Of a stretch of 64,000 nucleotides of DNA, positions 54,747 through 62,706 are shown in pieces (position 1 is the first letter of the stretch; the number at the start of each line of letters is the position of its first letter). The stretch spans positions 128,572-192,571 of the forward strand of contig SVAS01000002.1 of the NCBI GenBank assembly GCA_015059285.1, read 5' to 3'. The position numbers and the translations under genes were made by a program. Under the pieces are notes generated by a model. It was not told the origin of the DNA and did not search any database. It saw nothing but the letters and a program-made list of their open reading frames with translations. Source of the DNA: Bacillota bacterium (lineage in GTDB: Bacteria > Bacillota_I > Bacilli_A > RF39 > UBA660).

Positions 54747-56076
54747 AAACTTTTTCCGAAATTTGTGGAAAATTATTGATCGCAAAATAATTGTTCCAGT
54801 AACTAAATTAGTATTAAAAATCACAAGTAATTTTAATACTTCTGGCAAAAAATTTGAAAATTGGTTATCAAAAAGTAATACACTATTATTTGTATCTCTT
54901 TTCTTAGCAGTTTCGGTATTTATTGTTATTGATAGGAAAATTATTACTTTTTCAAAAAGTTCAGCGGAAGTTCTTCGTTCTCAACCAGTAACTGCTATAT
55001 ATAATGAGGAAGCTTATGTAGTTGTTGGACTTCCAGAAACAGTGGATATTACTTTGATTGGTGATAAAACAGATTTATTTATAGCTAAACAATCACCTTC
55101 TTATGATATTCGCATTGATTTAACTGGTTTAAAACCGGGACAACATAAAGTAAATATTAAATATAATCAAGCTACTACCAACCTAGAATATATGGTTAAT
55201 CCTTCAGTAGCAACTGTAACAATTTATGATAAAGTTTCTGAAACAAGAAGTTTATCAGTAGATGTTTTAAATCAAGATAAATTAGATTCTAAATTAGTGA
55301 TAGACGATGTAAAAATTGATAGTGATAAGGTTATTATTAAAGGAGCTGAACACCAATTAAAACAAGTAGCAACTGTAAAAGCTTTAGTTGATATTAACAA
55401 TTTAGTAAATCCAGAAGTTGGAACAACAACGCTTAAAGATATTCCTCTTCGTGCTTATGACGAAAAAGGTAATGTAGTGGATGTTGAAATTGTACCAACA
55501 ACAATAAGTGCCGATATTGTGATTTCTTCTCCAAGCAAAGAAATTCCAATTAAAGTTATTCCTAAGGGAGATGTTGCTTTTGGTAAGGCTATTAGTACAA
55601 TAGATATAAGCTCTAATAAAGTAACTGTTTATGGTTCACAAGCTGTTTTGGATGAACTTAATTATTTACCACTTGAGATAGATGTTAGTGGATTGAAAAC
55701 AAATAGTCAAACAAAAATGGATTTAGTTAAGCCTGTTGGAATTAAATCTATGTCTATCAATAATGTAACAGTTTCAATCTCATTAGATACTGTTACTGAA
55801 AAAGATATTGAACATGTTAAAGTTATTTCTCGTAATTTAGGTGATGGTTACAGTGTTTCTGCTGTTTCAGCAAGTGATGGTGCAGTAACAGTCAACTTAA
55901 AAGGTGTATCATCAGTACTTAAAGATATTACTGCCGATGATATCGTAGCCTATGTTGATTTGAAAGGATTAAAAGAAGGGACACATGAAGTTGATGTAGT
56001 AATTGAAACAACAGATAATAGAGTACAGTATTTATCTAAAACCAAAAAAGTTAATGTAAGAATTGTGAAAAAATAA
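54724..56076 (+). CDS. cdaR: CdaR, YbbR-domain regulator of CdaA
   Basis: 450 residues: one membrane segment (about 55-73) after a cytoplasmic basic stretch, then four YbbR-like repeats outside the cell (marked by VVGLPETVDITLIGD, LKPGQHKVNIKYN, IPIKVIPKGDVAFG, GLKEGTHEVDVVIE). CdaR binds CdaA at the membrane and modulates its activity. Length and repeat number are typical. Operon end marked by a terminator. Confidence 0.9.
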   Translation: MKVLKAIRNFFRNLWKIIDRKIIVPVTKLVLKITSNFNTSGKKFENWLSKSNTLLFVSLFLAVSVFIVIDRKIITFSKSSAEVLRSQPVTAIYNEEAYVVVGLPETVDITLIGDKTDLFIAKQSPSYDIRIDLTGLKPGQHKVNIKYNQATTNLEYMVNPSVATVTIYDKVSETRSLSVDVLNQDKLDSKLVIDDVKIDSDKVIIKGAEHQLKQVATVKALVDINNLVNPEVGTTTLKDIPLRAYDEKGNVVDVEIVPTTISADIVISSPSKEIPIKVIPKGDVAFGKAISTIDISSNKVTVYGSQAVLDELNYLPLEIDVSGLKTNSQTKMDLVKPVGIKSMSINNVTVSISLDTVTEKDIEHVKVISRNLGDGYSVSAVSASDGAVTVNLKGVSSVLKDITADDIVAYVDLKGLKEGTHEVDVVIETTDNRVQYLSKTKKVNVRIVKK

Positions 56077-56084
56077 TTTATAAA

Positions 56085-56111
56085 AACAGCCGGAATTATC
56101 CGACTGTTTTT
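56085..56111. terminator. Terminator after cdaR (shared with the convergent DUF378 gene)
   Basis: AACAG-C-CGGA (56085-56094) pairs with TCCG-A-CTGTT (56099-56108) with one internal mismatch, then T. Confidence 0.7.
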
Positions 56112-56308
56112 TAGTGTTCAATATGATTGAATAAAATACCAATATTAATTAAACCTGTTATACCAACTAAAGTATAGACAATTCTTGATAACATACTAGC
56201 TTCACCAAATAAAAAAGCTACTAAGTCAAAATCAAGAAGTCCAATTAAACCCCAGTTAACAGCTCCAATTATTGTTACCACTAAAGCTATCTTTTGAAGT
56301 GTTTCCAT
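56111..56308 (-). CDS. DUF378 small membrane protein (YuzA-like)
   Basis: 65 residues with two membrane segments; the first has the family signature IIGAVNWGLIGLLDFDLV, the second is YTLVGITGLINIGILF. The role of the family is unknown. Start at 56308 (METLQKIAL) follows AAAGGAG; longer in-frame forms to 56368 lack a ribosome site. Confidence 0.8.
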   Translation of the reverse strand: METLQKIALVVTIIGAVNWGLIGLLDFDLVAFLFGEASMLSRIVYTLVGITGLINIGILFNHIEH

Positions 56309-56426
56309 ATTTTTTGCTCCTTTCATATTCTCTTTACTATTTTTAACCAAAAATAAAATATTATTCATTCATATTTTATTTATTTTATCCATATAATTAA
56401 ATGAATAAAAAAGAGGAGTGAAAAAA

Positions 56427-56765
56427 ATGAAAAAGTATTTATTATGTATTGCTGCTATAATTAGTGTTTTTATGGTTGGATGTGGTAAAAAAGGTGAAAA
56501 TGACATTTTAAAGCAAATAACAAAAAAAATAGAAAATTCAAAATCTTATCATTTAACTGGAACATTAGAAATGATTAATAATGAAAATAGTTATTTGTAT
56601 GATGTTGATGTAGCATATCAAAAAGAAGATAAATTTCGTGTTAGTTTGAAAAATCAAACTAATAGTCATGAACAAATAATTTTAAAAAATGATGAAGGTG
56701 TATATGTCTTAACACACAAAGGTATAACTTTTTTTGAAGATGTGGAGCAAAGCATTTCAATATAA
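56427..56765 (+). pseudogene. N-terminal part of a LolA/GerS-like lipoprotein gene split by the 5.2-kb element
   Basis: 112 codons. A signal peptide with lipobox VFMVGCGKK, then ITKKIENSKSYHLTGTLEMI and VAYQKEDKFRVSLKNQ, the opening strands of LolA-like domains. After ...EGVYVLT (codon 96) the reading frame runs into element DNA and adds 16 unrelated residues before a stop. The continuation VYVLTPSLNKSFKFQSEW is found in frame at 61907-62638, on the other side of the element. Joining the two at the shared GT gives one protein of about 332 residues. In the present arrangement a truncated lipoprotein would be made. Confidence 0.85.
56697..56723 (+). other. attL: left junction of the serine-recombinase element
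   Basis: Host half GGTGTATATG (56697-56706) meets element half at the central GT (56706-56707); the element side has CAAAGGT (56717-56723). TATGTCTTAACAC (56703-56715) recurs with one change at attR (61916-61928). Confidence 0.75.
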
Positions 56766-56767
56766 GG

Positions 56768-56801
56768 GTTTCTATAAATACGTAATATAGAAACTTTTTT
56801 T
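56768..56801 (+). terminator. Terminator just inside the left end of the element
   Basis: GTTTCTATA (56768-56776) pairs with TATAGAAAC (56786-56794), then seven T. It ends transcripts coming from the disrupted lipoprotein gene. Confidence 0.75.
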
Positions 56802-57043
56802 AATTTTTTAAAGTTTGTTTGCAACTTTGCATATTGCACTATATAATAGATGTCTTTTTTTATGCTTGTTAGTATTTATTATGTACAAAAATGGCATATT
56901 TAAAAGTATGTATAAATAATAGTATTTTCAAGTGTATTAGGGTATTTTACAACTTTGCTTTTCTTATACGGGTAAAGGTATTTAGAGCAAGTCAAAAAAG
57001 TCAGTTGTCTTATAAAAATTTAGGACATAAAAAAAGAGTGATT

Positions 57044-57280
57044 TTATTCTTCAATAAAAAATTCACTCATAGGTACATTTAATTTTTTAGAAATAACATA
57101 AATGAACTCTAAACTAAAAGTTTGATAACTATTATTTTCTATATTTGATATAGTACCACTATCATAGCCAATAAGTTCTGCTAGTTGAACTTGAGTAAGT
57201 CCTTTTTCTTTTCTAATTCTTCGAATGTTTTTGCCAACTATAACATAGATGTATTTGTTGTCATTCTTCTTTATCTCCAT
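57044..57280 (-). CDS. XRE-family HTH regulator of the element
   Basis: 78 residues, essentially one Cro/CI-type helix-turn-helix: IRRIRKEKGLTQVQLAELIG, YDSGTISNIENN as the recognition helix, and a C-terminal helix. It is the first element gene from the left end, on the minus strand, and divergent from the small membrane gene. It probably represses element genes. Ribosome site AGGTGATGTT. Confidence 0.82.
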   Translation of the reverse strand: MEIKKNDNKYIYVIVGKNIRRIRKEKGLTQVQLAELIGYDSGTISNIENNSYQTFSLEFIYVISKKLNVPMSEFFIEE

Positions 57281-57385
57281 AACATCACCTAGTTTAATTT
57301 TAATATTACATTTATTAGATGTACTGCATTTAATATATGTAGTTTAGGCTTTTATATGCTAAAATAGAGATGTAGGAGGTGAAAA

Positions 57386-57604
57386 ATGCTAAAGATTATT
57401 TTTCAAGTATTGGCTATTGTAGGAGTTATTATTATATCTATTCTTGCATTTACTTTACCTAGTGACCCATATGAAATAATACCTGCAATGAGTGTGATGA
57501 GTTTTGATAAGCCATTGTGGGCTTGTTATATGTTTGGTGGCTCATTTCTATATTTATTAGTGTTATTAGGTATATATGATATAGTAAATAAAAAAATAGC
57601 ATAA
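57386..57604 (+). CDS. Small two-pass membrane protein of the element
   Basis: 72 residues with two hydrophobic segments (about 3-24 and 46-64) separated by a loop with SDPYEIIPAMSVMSFDKPLW. A strong site (GTAGGAGGTG) precedes the ATG. No family recognised. It lies between two XRE genes pointing the other way. Confidence 0.6.
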   Translation: MLKIIFQVLAIVGVIIISILAFTLPSDPYEIIPAMSVMSFDKPLWACYMFGGSFLYLLVLLGIYDIVNKKIA

Positions 57605-57615
57605 CGGCAATTATA

Positions 57616-57873
57616 CTATTTTGTATTGTCGATGTCATCAAATAGTTGTCTAATATCAATATTTAAAACATCGGCTATTCTTCCTATAACTACTAATGTA
57701 AAATACTTGTTAGGGTTTGCACTTTCTATTTGTGATATGTAGTGCATACTTACTTCTATTTTATCGGCTAGTTCTTGTTGTGTAAGATTAGCCGATTTTC
57801 TATATTTTTTAATGTTTTTTCTAACAATATCATAATAATAGTAGTCATCGTGGAATGAAGTTTTATTCTCCAT
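57616..57873 (-). CDS. Second XRE-family HTH regulator of the element
   Basis: 85 residues with an XRE domain: IKKYRKSANLTQQELADKI and VSMHYISQIESAN as the recognition helix, followed by IADVLNIDIRQLFDD. It differs clearly from the 57044-57280 regulator, so the element carries two distinct repressors. Divergent from the zinc-ribbon membrane gene. Site AGGTGG five bases from the ATG. Confidence 0.82.
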   Translation of the reverse strand: MENKTSFHDDYYYYDIVRKNIKKYRKSANLTQQELADKIEVSMHYISQIESANPNKYFTLVVIGRIADVLNIDIRQLFDDIDNTK

Positions 57874-57965
57874 CTAAACCACCTAATATTATTTTATACA
57901 ACTATCAGTTAGAATTATATGCACCAGTAGTTCGAATTTGTGTTATAATAGTATTAGGAGGTAGT

Positions 57966-58439
57966 ATGAAACAAAATATATGTAAAAATTGTGGTACAAA
58001 ATATTCTAACATTCTATTAAAATGTCCAAAATGTAAATGTCATTTAGTAAAAAACAAAGTATTATTGCCTTTAATAATAGGAGCATTAATTTTCTCGTTA
58101 TTTCTTTTTTTGAATAATAGTGATATATCTAATATAGCGAAAGCACTAATATATTTAACTTGTTCAATATTAGGGGTAGGAATTATTGTTTTACTAATGA
58201 AAGTAATTGATAATTATTATTCTTTTTATTCTACTTTAATTATGGTTTTATTAATAATCATTTCTTCAATATTTTTTATATATTATTTAACTAAACCTAG
58301 TGATTATGAAATAAAAAAAGAAAACGAACAAAATGAAATTGAAAGACAACAACGAGAGGCTTGTAGAAATAAATCTAATACTTATTATAAATGTAGTTGG
58401 AGTTTTATAGAAAATGATTGTGTATGTAAACAAAGATAA
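57966..58439 (+). CDS. Zinc-ribbon membrane protein of the element
   Basis: 157 residues: an N-terminal zinc ribbon (ICKNCGTKY and LKCPKCKCH), three or four membrane segments (about 28-108), and a charged tail with four more Cys (REACRNKSNTYYKCSW, DCVCKQR), possibly outside. Start at 57966 follows TAGGAGG. Function unknown; such proteins are common as accessory genes on integrative elements. A terminator follows. Confidence 0.65.
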   Translation: MKQNICKNCGTKYSNILLKCPKCKCHLVKNKVLLPLIIGALIFSLFLFLNNSDISNIAKALIYLTCSILGVGIIVLLMKVIDNYYSFYSTLIMVLLIIISSIFFIYYLTKPSDYEIKKENEQNEIERQQREACRNKSNTYYKCSWSFIENDCVCKQR

Positions 58440-58464
58440 AAGTACTTTGATAAGTGCTTTTTTT
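58439..58464 (+). terminator. Terminator after the zinc-ribbon membrane gene
   Basis: AAAGTACTT (58439-58447) pairs with AAGTGCTTT (58452-58460, one G-U), then T. Confidence 0.7.
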
Positions 58465-58499
58465 GTTTTGTCTAAACTTTTTTTGTAATTTTACTCAAA

Positions 58500-58700
58500 T
58501 AAGAAAAGTCGTATGTTATATTGTAGGTGCTTAAGCAAGAAATTTAAATATTTATGAACTTTTTTTGTGAAAAGTCCTAAATATGAAAAACATATGTTAT
58601 ATTGAGTGTGCTTGCAAGGAATTTTCAAATTTTTAAAGAAATTTTGCAAAAATTCTACTATATGAAAAACACGTGATATAGTGTTTATGTCGACAAAGAA
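58500..58700. repeat. Three iteron-like ~80-bp repeats upstream of the RepA-like gene
   Basis: The core TATGTTATATTG occurs at 58512 and 58593, with a diverged third copy (GTGATATAGTG, from 58673), giving a period of 80-81 bases. Copies share a preceding GAAAA and, in the first two, a following TGCTT..CAAG..AAT. The tail of a further unit (CTTTTTTTGTAA) precedes copy 1. Copy 2 centres on the palindrome AACATATGTT. Tandem repeats directly before a replication-type ATPase suggest an origin; operators for the element's XRE proteins are the alternative. Confidence 0.65.
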
Positions 58701-58701
58701 A

Positions 58702-58731
58702 AGGACTAGTCCTAAATTAATTTTTAGGAGG
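58702..58731 (+). promoter_or_regulatory. Overlapping hairpins at the ribosome site of the RepA-like gene
   Basis: AGGACTAGTCCT (58702-58713) is self-complementary. CCTAAA (58711-58716) can instead pair with TTTAGG (58723-58728), which runs into the GGAGG ribosome site. Both use CCT at 58711-58713, so they exclude each other and could switch translation. Confidence 0.4.
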
Positions 58732-58736
58732 AATGT

Positions 58737-59771
58737 ATGAAAGAAGAATTAAAAAAAGATTATATTAGATATGCAGATGTAGAAACAAAAGAAATAGAAT
58801 GGTTATGGTTTCCATATCTACCAAAAGGAATGGTGTCTATTGTGCAAGGTGACCCTAAAAGTGGTAAGACCTTTATGTTAATAGATATTATTTCTAGAAT
58901 AACTAGAGGTGATTATATGCCTTTTAGTGAAGAAATGTTTGAGATGGGTAACGTTGTTTTATTAAATAGTGATGACCCTATCGAATATTCATTAAAAAAA
59001 CGTTTAGAACTTCAAAATGCAGATACTGAAAAAGTTTTTACAATAGATGAAAATACAAAAAAATTGTATTTCAAAGACTTATCTCGATTAGAAAAACTAA
59101 TTGAAGAACAAAAACCATTATTAATTGTTATTGACCCTATACAAGCATATATGGGTGATGGTGATAGTAATTCTATGGTACAAGTTAGAAATGCACTAGC
59201 ACCACTAAAAAGAATAGCAGAACAATACAATGTTTCCATTGTTTTAGTACAACATCTAAAAAAAGGCAATGAAACAAAGGCTATATATAAAGGTGCAGGC
59301 TCCATTGATTTTGTGGGGTTTGCAAGGTCAATGATGATGGTCATTAAAGACATTGAAAATGATGAGAGGCTTTTCTTACATAGTACTAGCAATGTAGCAA
59401 AAGAGGGACATTGTTTAAGTTATAGAATAACTAATGATGGTTTAGTATGGTTAGAAGATAAAGGAGAAGTTAATGTAAATGAGATGGCTAATCAAGATAG
59501 TAATACTAAATTTGAAAATGCCAAGAATTTTATATTAGGGTGTATTGCAAGTAAAGGCAATATTTCTGCAACTGAACTTCAACAATTATGTAATATTGGT
59601 GGCTTTAGTGAACGTACCTTTAATGGTGCTAGAAGTTACCTAAACAAAAATAATAAAATTCATTCAATTAAAAAGAATGGCAGAACATATTGGAGTTTAA
59701 GTAGTCCGCTAGATGACAATGTGCAAAGTTGCAATGTAGAAAGTGAGGTGTTAGAAGATGACAAAATATAA
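58737..59771 (+). CDS. RepA-like AAA ATPase (RecA-fold helicase-type) of the element
   Basis: 344 residues. A RecA-like AAA domain with Walker A GDPKSGKT (38-45), SDDP in the next strand, Walker B LLIVIDPIQAYMG and LVQHLKKG resembles the RepA hexameric helicase/AAA_25 group found on plasmids and integrative elements. The C-terminal ~90 residues form a winged-helix-like region (NISATELQQLCNIGGFSERTF). It probably unwinds or helps start replication of the excised element. Ribosome site TAGGAGG. It overlaps the next gene by 14 bases, and the iteron-like repeats lie just upstream. Confidence 0.8.
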   Translation: MKEELKKDYIRYADVETKEIEWLWFPYLPKGMVSIVQGDPKSGKTFMLIDIISRITRGDYMPFSEEMFEMGNVVLLNSDDPIEYSLKKRLELQNADTEKVFTIDENTKKLYFKDLSRLEKLIEEQKPLLIVIDPIQAYMGDGDSNSMVQVRNALAPLKRIAEQYNVSIVLVQHLKKGNETKAIYKGAGSIDFVGFARSMMMVIKDIENDERLFLHSTSNVAKEGHCLSYRITNDGLVWLEDKGEVNVNEMANQDSNTKFENAKNFILGCIASKGNISATELQQLCNIGGFSERTFNGARSYLNKNNKIHSIKKNGRTYWSLSSPLDDNVQSCNVESEVLEDDKI

Positions 59772-60102
59772 TGAGAATATAAGTAGCCAATACCCTATAA
59801 TAACTCTAATAAGAATGTTAACAATATTTGATTATAGAAGTGGTTTTATAAGAAATTGGACAGGTGACAAAGAAAAACTAACTATTCATCAAATAGGGCA
59901 TATTATGGGGTTGAATGGTAGAGAGATGAACCAAGTTATTGATGTGTTGGAGCCAATGGGTTTGATTAGTGAATATAAAACCAAGAAGAAAAGATATTTA
60001 ATAGTTGAAGACATAATTATTAATGCAATTGTAGAGGGTAAAGAAATTAAAATGGTGTTATTAAATATCGACAAAAGTATTAATCAAGAATTCAATATGT
60101 AA
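59758..60102 (+). CDS. Winged-helix DNA-binding protein of the element
   Basis: 114 residues, mostly helical, with a winged-helix pattern: LTIHQIGHIMGLNGREMNQVI, IDVLEPMGLISEYKTKKKRYLIVED. It overlaps the RepA-like gene, so the two are translated together and may act together, for instance with this protein recognising the repeats. No exact family is recognised. Confidence 0.65.
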   Translation: MTKYNENISSQYPIITLIRMLTIFDYRSGFIRNWTGDKEKLTIHQIGHIMGLNGREMNQVIDVLEPMGLISEYKTKKKRYLIVEDIIINAIVEGKEIKMVLLNIDKSINQEFNM

Positions 60103-60130
60103 TTCATATGTTTTAGTGGGTGACTGTTAT

Positions 60131-60235
60131 ATGAAAGTGACAAGTTATTTTGATGAAAAGGGCAAATCATTTCAAGAAATTATAGAACAATTTCTAGTCC
60201 TTTATTACAATGAAACCCTAGTAAAACAAGGCTAA
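60131..60235 (+). CDS. 34-residue conserved-type small protein before the recombinase
   Basis: Encodes MKVTSYFDEKGKSFQEIIEQ followed by 14 more residues. GGGTGA lies upstream at suitable spacing. Short proteins of this general type occur in front of the recombinase in Firmicute integrative elements, so I take it as a real gene; its function is unknown. Confidence 0.55.
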   Translation: MKVTSYFDEKGKSFQEIIEQFLVLYYNETLVKQG

Positions 60236-60295
60236 AAATGGTATAATATAAGTGTATTGAAATGGTTTTGCTACCACTAAAAAAGGAGGTAATTT

Positions 60296-61885
60296 ATGGT
60301 AGGTAGTGAAACATACAAAGTAGGTATTTATTTAAGATTATCTCGTGAAGATGAATTAAAAGGTGAAAGTGGTAGTATTTCTAATCAAAGGGACATCATA
60401 CACAAATATATAAGAGATAACAACTTATTATATATAGATGAGTATGTAGATGATGGTGTTAGTGGCACTCAATTTGATAGAGTTGGTTGGAATAAACTAA
60501 TTGAAGATATTGAGGCTAAACGTATTAATATGGTAATTACTAAAGACTTATCAAGGTTTGGAAGAAACGAGGGACAACAATTAAGATATTTAGATTATTT
60601 CTATGAAAATGGAATAAGATATGTTGCCATACTTGATAATGTTGATACATTTGATGAGTATAATACATCTAATGAAATGATACCTATACAATGTTTCTTT
60701 AATGAAAAGCACGTAAGAGATACATCTAAAAAGATGAAAGCAAGTGTATATAATAAAAGAAGTCAAGGTAATTTCCTAGGCAAAACTGCTCCATTTGGTT
60801 ATAAGAAAGACCCTAATAATAAATATAAGTTAATTATTGATGAAGAGGCTTCACAAGTTGTTAAAAGAATATTTGATTTATTTGTTAGTGGCAAAGGCAT
60901 TTGTGAAATATCTAGAATTCTAACTGATGAAAAAGTCCCTATACCTAGTGAGTATAAAGGACTTAACGTTGGTATGAAGTCAACGGCTTATGGTATATGG
61001 AATAATAGAACAATAAGTGATATGTTGACTTTACCTACATATGTTGGTGATTTAACACAAGGTAGGTCAAAGAAACCTAGTTATAAATCAAAAAGAAGAA
61101 TAAGACCTAAAAAAGAAGAATGGATAATTTGTGAGGGCAAATGTCCTGCCATTATTGATAAAGAAACATTTAATCTAGCACAAGACATATATAATAGGAA
61201 TAAAAATCAAGGTAAGAACACACAAGATATATTATTAAAAGGGTTTGTATATTGTAAAGAGTGTGGGCATACAATAGGTTTTAGACTTCAAAAAGTTAAT
61301 ACTAAAAAGAAAGGTGAAGTCACAAGATGTTATGGTAATTGTAATTATTGGGCTAAACATAAAAAATATGGTGTATGTACTCCACACAATACTAAATACT
61401 ATGAATTAGAAGATTTAGTTTTAAGTGAAATAAAGAAAATGTGTAGAAAGTATTTAAAGGCTAATGATTTAAAGAATGTACTAGCCAATAGTGATAAAAC
61501 TAAAAAGATATTAAACGAATTAGAAATAAGATTAAAAAAGTTAGTGGCAGAGGTTGAATTTAGTAGTAAGAAAAAAGAAGACTTATACAATGATAAGTTA
61601 GAGGGCATTATTGATTTAGAAATGTATAAAAGAATGTGTAATAGAATAACGGAAGAAACTCTCACTAAACAAAACGAGATAGCAGAAATAAAAACTAAAA
61701 TATATAATATAAAGAATAATATAACTGATAATAACAAGAAATATGATAGTGTTATAAAAGAATATTTATCTATGAAAAAGCCTAGTGTACAACTATTATC
61801 TAGTATTATAGATAAGATAGTCATAGATGAAAATAAAAATGTAGATATATATTATAAGTTTAAACCATTTGAAAATGGTTATTAA
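60296..61885 (+). CDS. Large serine recombinase (integrase/excisionase of the element)
   Basis: 529 residues. The N-terminal resolvase domain has YLRLSREDE with nucleophile Ser16, VDDGVSGTQFDR and TKDLSRFGRN. The recombinase domain follows (TAPFGYKKDP, GKGICEISRIL), then a zinc-ribbon region (YCKECGH, RCYGNCNYW) and a coiled coil (about 400-490). It cuts and rejoins DNA at a central dinucleotide, here GT by att comparison. It resembles the TnpX/TndX group. Ribosome site AAAGGAGGT; it ends 22 bases before the host gene's second part, typical for an integrase beside its att site. Confidence 0.93.
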   Translation: MVGSETYKVGIYLRLSREDELKGESGSISNQRDIIHKYIRDNNLLYIDEYVDDGVSGTQFDRVGWNKLIEDIEAKRINMVITKDLSRFGRNEGQQLRYLDYFYENGIRYVAILDNVDTFDEYNTSNEMIPIQCFFNEKHVRDTSKKMKASVYNKRSQGNFLGKTAPFGYKKDPNNKYKLIIDEEASQVVKRIFDLFVSGKGICEISRILTDEKVPIPSEYKGLNVGMKSTAYGIWNNRTISDMLTLPTYVGDLTQGRSKKPSYKSKRRIRPKKEEWIICEGKCPAIIDKETFNLAQDIYNRNKNQGKNTQDILLKGFVYCKECGHTIGFRLQKVNTKKKGEVTRCYGNCNYWAKHKKYGVCTPHNTKYYELEDLVLSEIKKMCRKYLKANDLKNVLANSDKTKKILNELEIRLKKLVAEVEFSSKKKEDLYNDKLEGIIDLEMYKRMCNRITEETLTKQNEIAEIKTKIYNIKNNITDNNKKYDSVIKEYLSMKKPSVQLLSSIIDKIVIDENKNVDIYYKFKPFENGY

Positions 61886-61902
61886 AAATAGAAAAAAATT
61901 AA

Positions 61903-61929
61903 ACCTTTGATAGTTTATGTTTTAACACC
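61903..61929 (+). other. attR: right junction of the serine-recombinase element
   Basis: Element arm ACCTTTG (61903-61909), central GT (61919-61920) and host half TTTAACACC (61921-61929). ACCTTTG is the complement of CAAAGGT at attL, as expected for the two arms of attP. Host halves GGTGT and ACACC likewise form an inverted repeat. Confidence 0.75.
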
Positions 61930-62638
61930 GTCATTAAATAAAAGTTTTAAATTTCAAAGTGAATGGCCATATAATAATTCACAGAGTTATTTATTACAAT
62001 CTATATTAAAAGATATAACAGATGATGATGAAAGAAAATTTGAAGAAACTAATGATGGTTATATTTATACAACAAACGTTAATTATTCTAATAATCCTGA
62101 TTTAATATCACAAGAAATATTTTTCGACAAAAATTTAAATATTAAAAAAGTAGAAGTAATGGATAAAAATGAACAAACACAAATTAAAATGGAATTTAAT
62201 GACATTGATTTAAAAGCAACTTATGCTGATAATTATTTTGATTTAAAAGAAAATGTTAATGTATCAAGCGCTGAAGAAACAGAAACACCTGTTAGTAAAA
62301 TAGAAGATATTATTTATCCTATGTATATTCCCAAAAACACTTCGTTAACTAGTCAAGATACAGTTTCTACAACTAATGGGGAGAGAGTTATTTTAACTTT
62401 TAGTGGTGACAAACCATTTATGTTAGTACAAGAAACAATTGCAAAAACGGATGATATAGTAACTATCCCAGTAGATGGAGAACCTATTTTATTTGCAGAT
62501 ACAATTGGCGCTAAAACCGATGGTTCTATAACTTGGTTGAGTAATGGTTTAGAATATTATTTAGTGTCAGATATTTTAACTGAAACAGAGTTAGTTAGTG
62601 TTGCAAAGTCAATAAGTGCTTTACCTGTAGTTAAATAA
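61907..62638 (+). pseudogene. C-terminal part of the split lipoprotein gene (LolA/DUF4367-like)
   Basis: About 240 codons open from the junction. After VYVLT it continues PSLNKSFKFQSEWPYNNSQ, which completes the LolA-like domain begun at 56427, then a second domain like DUF4367: YPMYIPKNTSLTSQ, RVILTFSGDKPFMLVQETI, ITWLSNGLEYYLVSD and a closing helix. There is no ribosome site or signal peptide at this end, so it is silent unless the element leaves. The region is free of stops or frameshifts, indicating recent or reversible interruption. Confidence 0.85.
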
Positions 62639-62661
62639 ACAAGATTTTTCTTGTTTTTTTA
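62638..62661 (+). terminator. Terminator after the split lipoprotein gene
   Basis: AACAAGA (62638-62644) pairs with TCTTGTT (62649-62655), then a T run. Confidence 0.75.
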
Positions 62662-62688
62662 TTGAAAAATATAAATTTATGATATAAT
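62662..62688 (+). promoter_or_regulatory. Promoter of the Lys-rich membrane protein gene
   Basis: TTGAAA (62662-62667), a 15-base spacer (short) and TATAAT (62683-62688). Confidence 0.5.
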
Positions 62689-62706
62689 ACTTAATGGGTG
62701 ATATAA

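Larger units (their letters stand above)
56706..61920. mobile_element. 5.2-kb integrated element with large serine recombinase
   Basis: Bounded by attL (56697-56723) and attR (61903-61929), with a repeated GT crossover dinucleotide, so the excised circle would be 5213 bp. Contents from left: XRE regulator (-), small membrane protein, XRE regulator (-), zinc-ribbon membrane protein, three iteron-like repeats, RepA-like AAA ATPase, winged-helix protein, 34-codon gene, and the recombinase at the right end beside attR. There is no relaxase, coupling protein, phage structural gene or obvious resistance gene. It is therefore a small replicative or satellite-like integrative element, perhaps mobilised by a helper. 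Confidence 0.8.

Noticed and set aside
56891-57082. Possible 63-codon gene at the left end of the element
   Set aside because: No ribosome site, no recognisable domain, and it overlaps the XRE gene on the other strand.
58500-58700. CRISPR array
   Set aside because: Only three diverged copies with an 80-bp period; no short identical repeats or cas genes.
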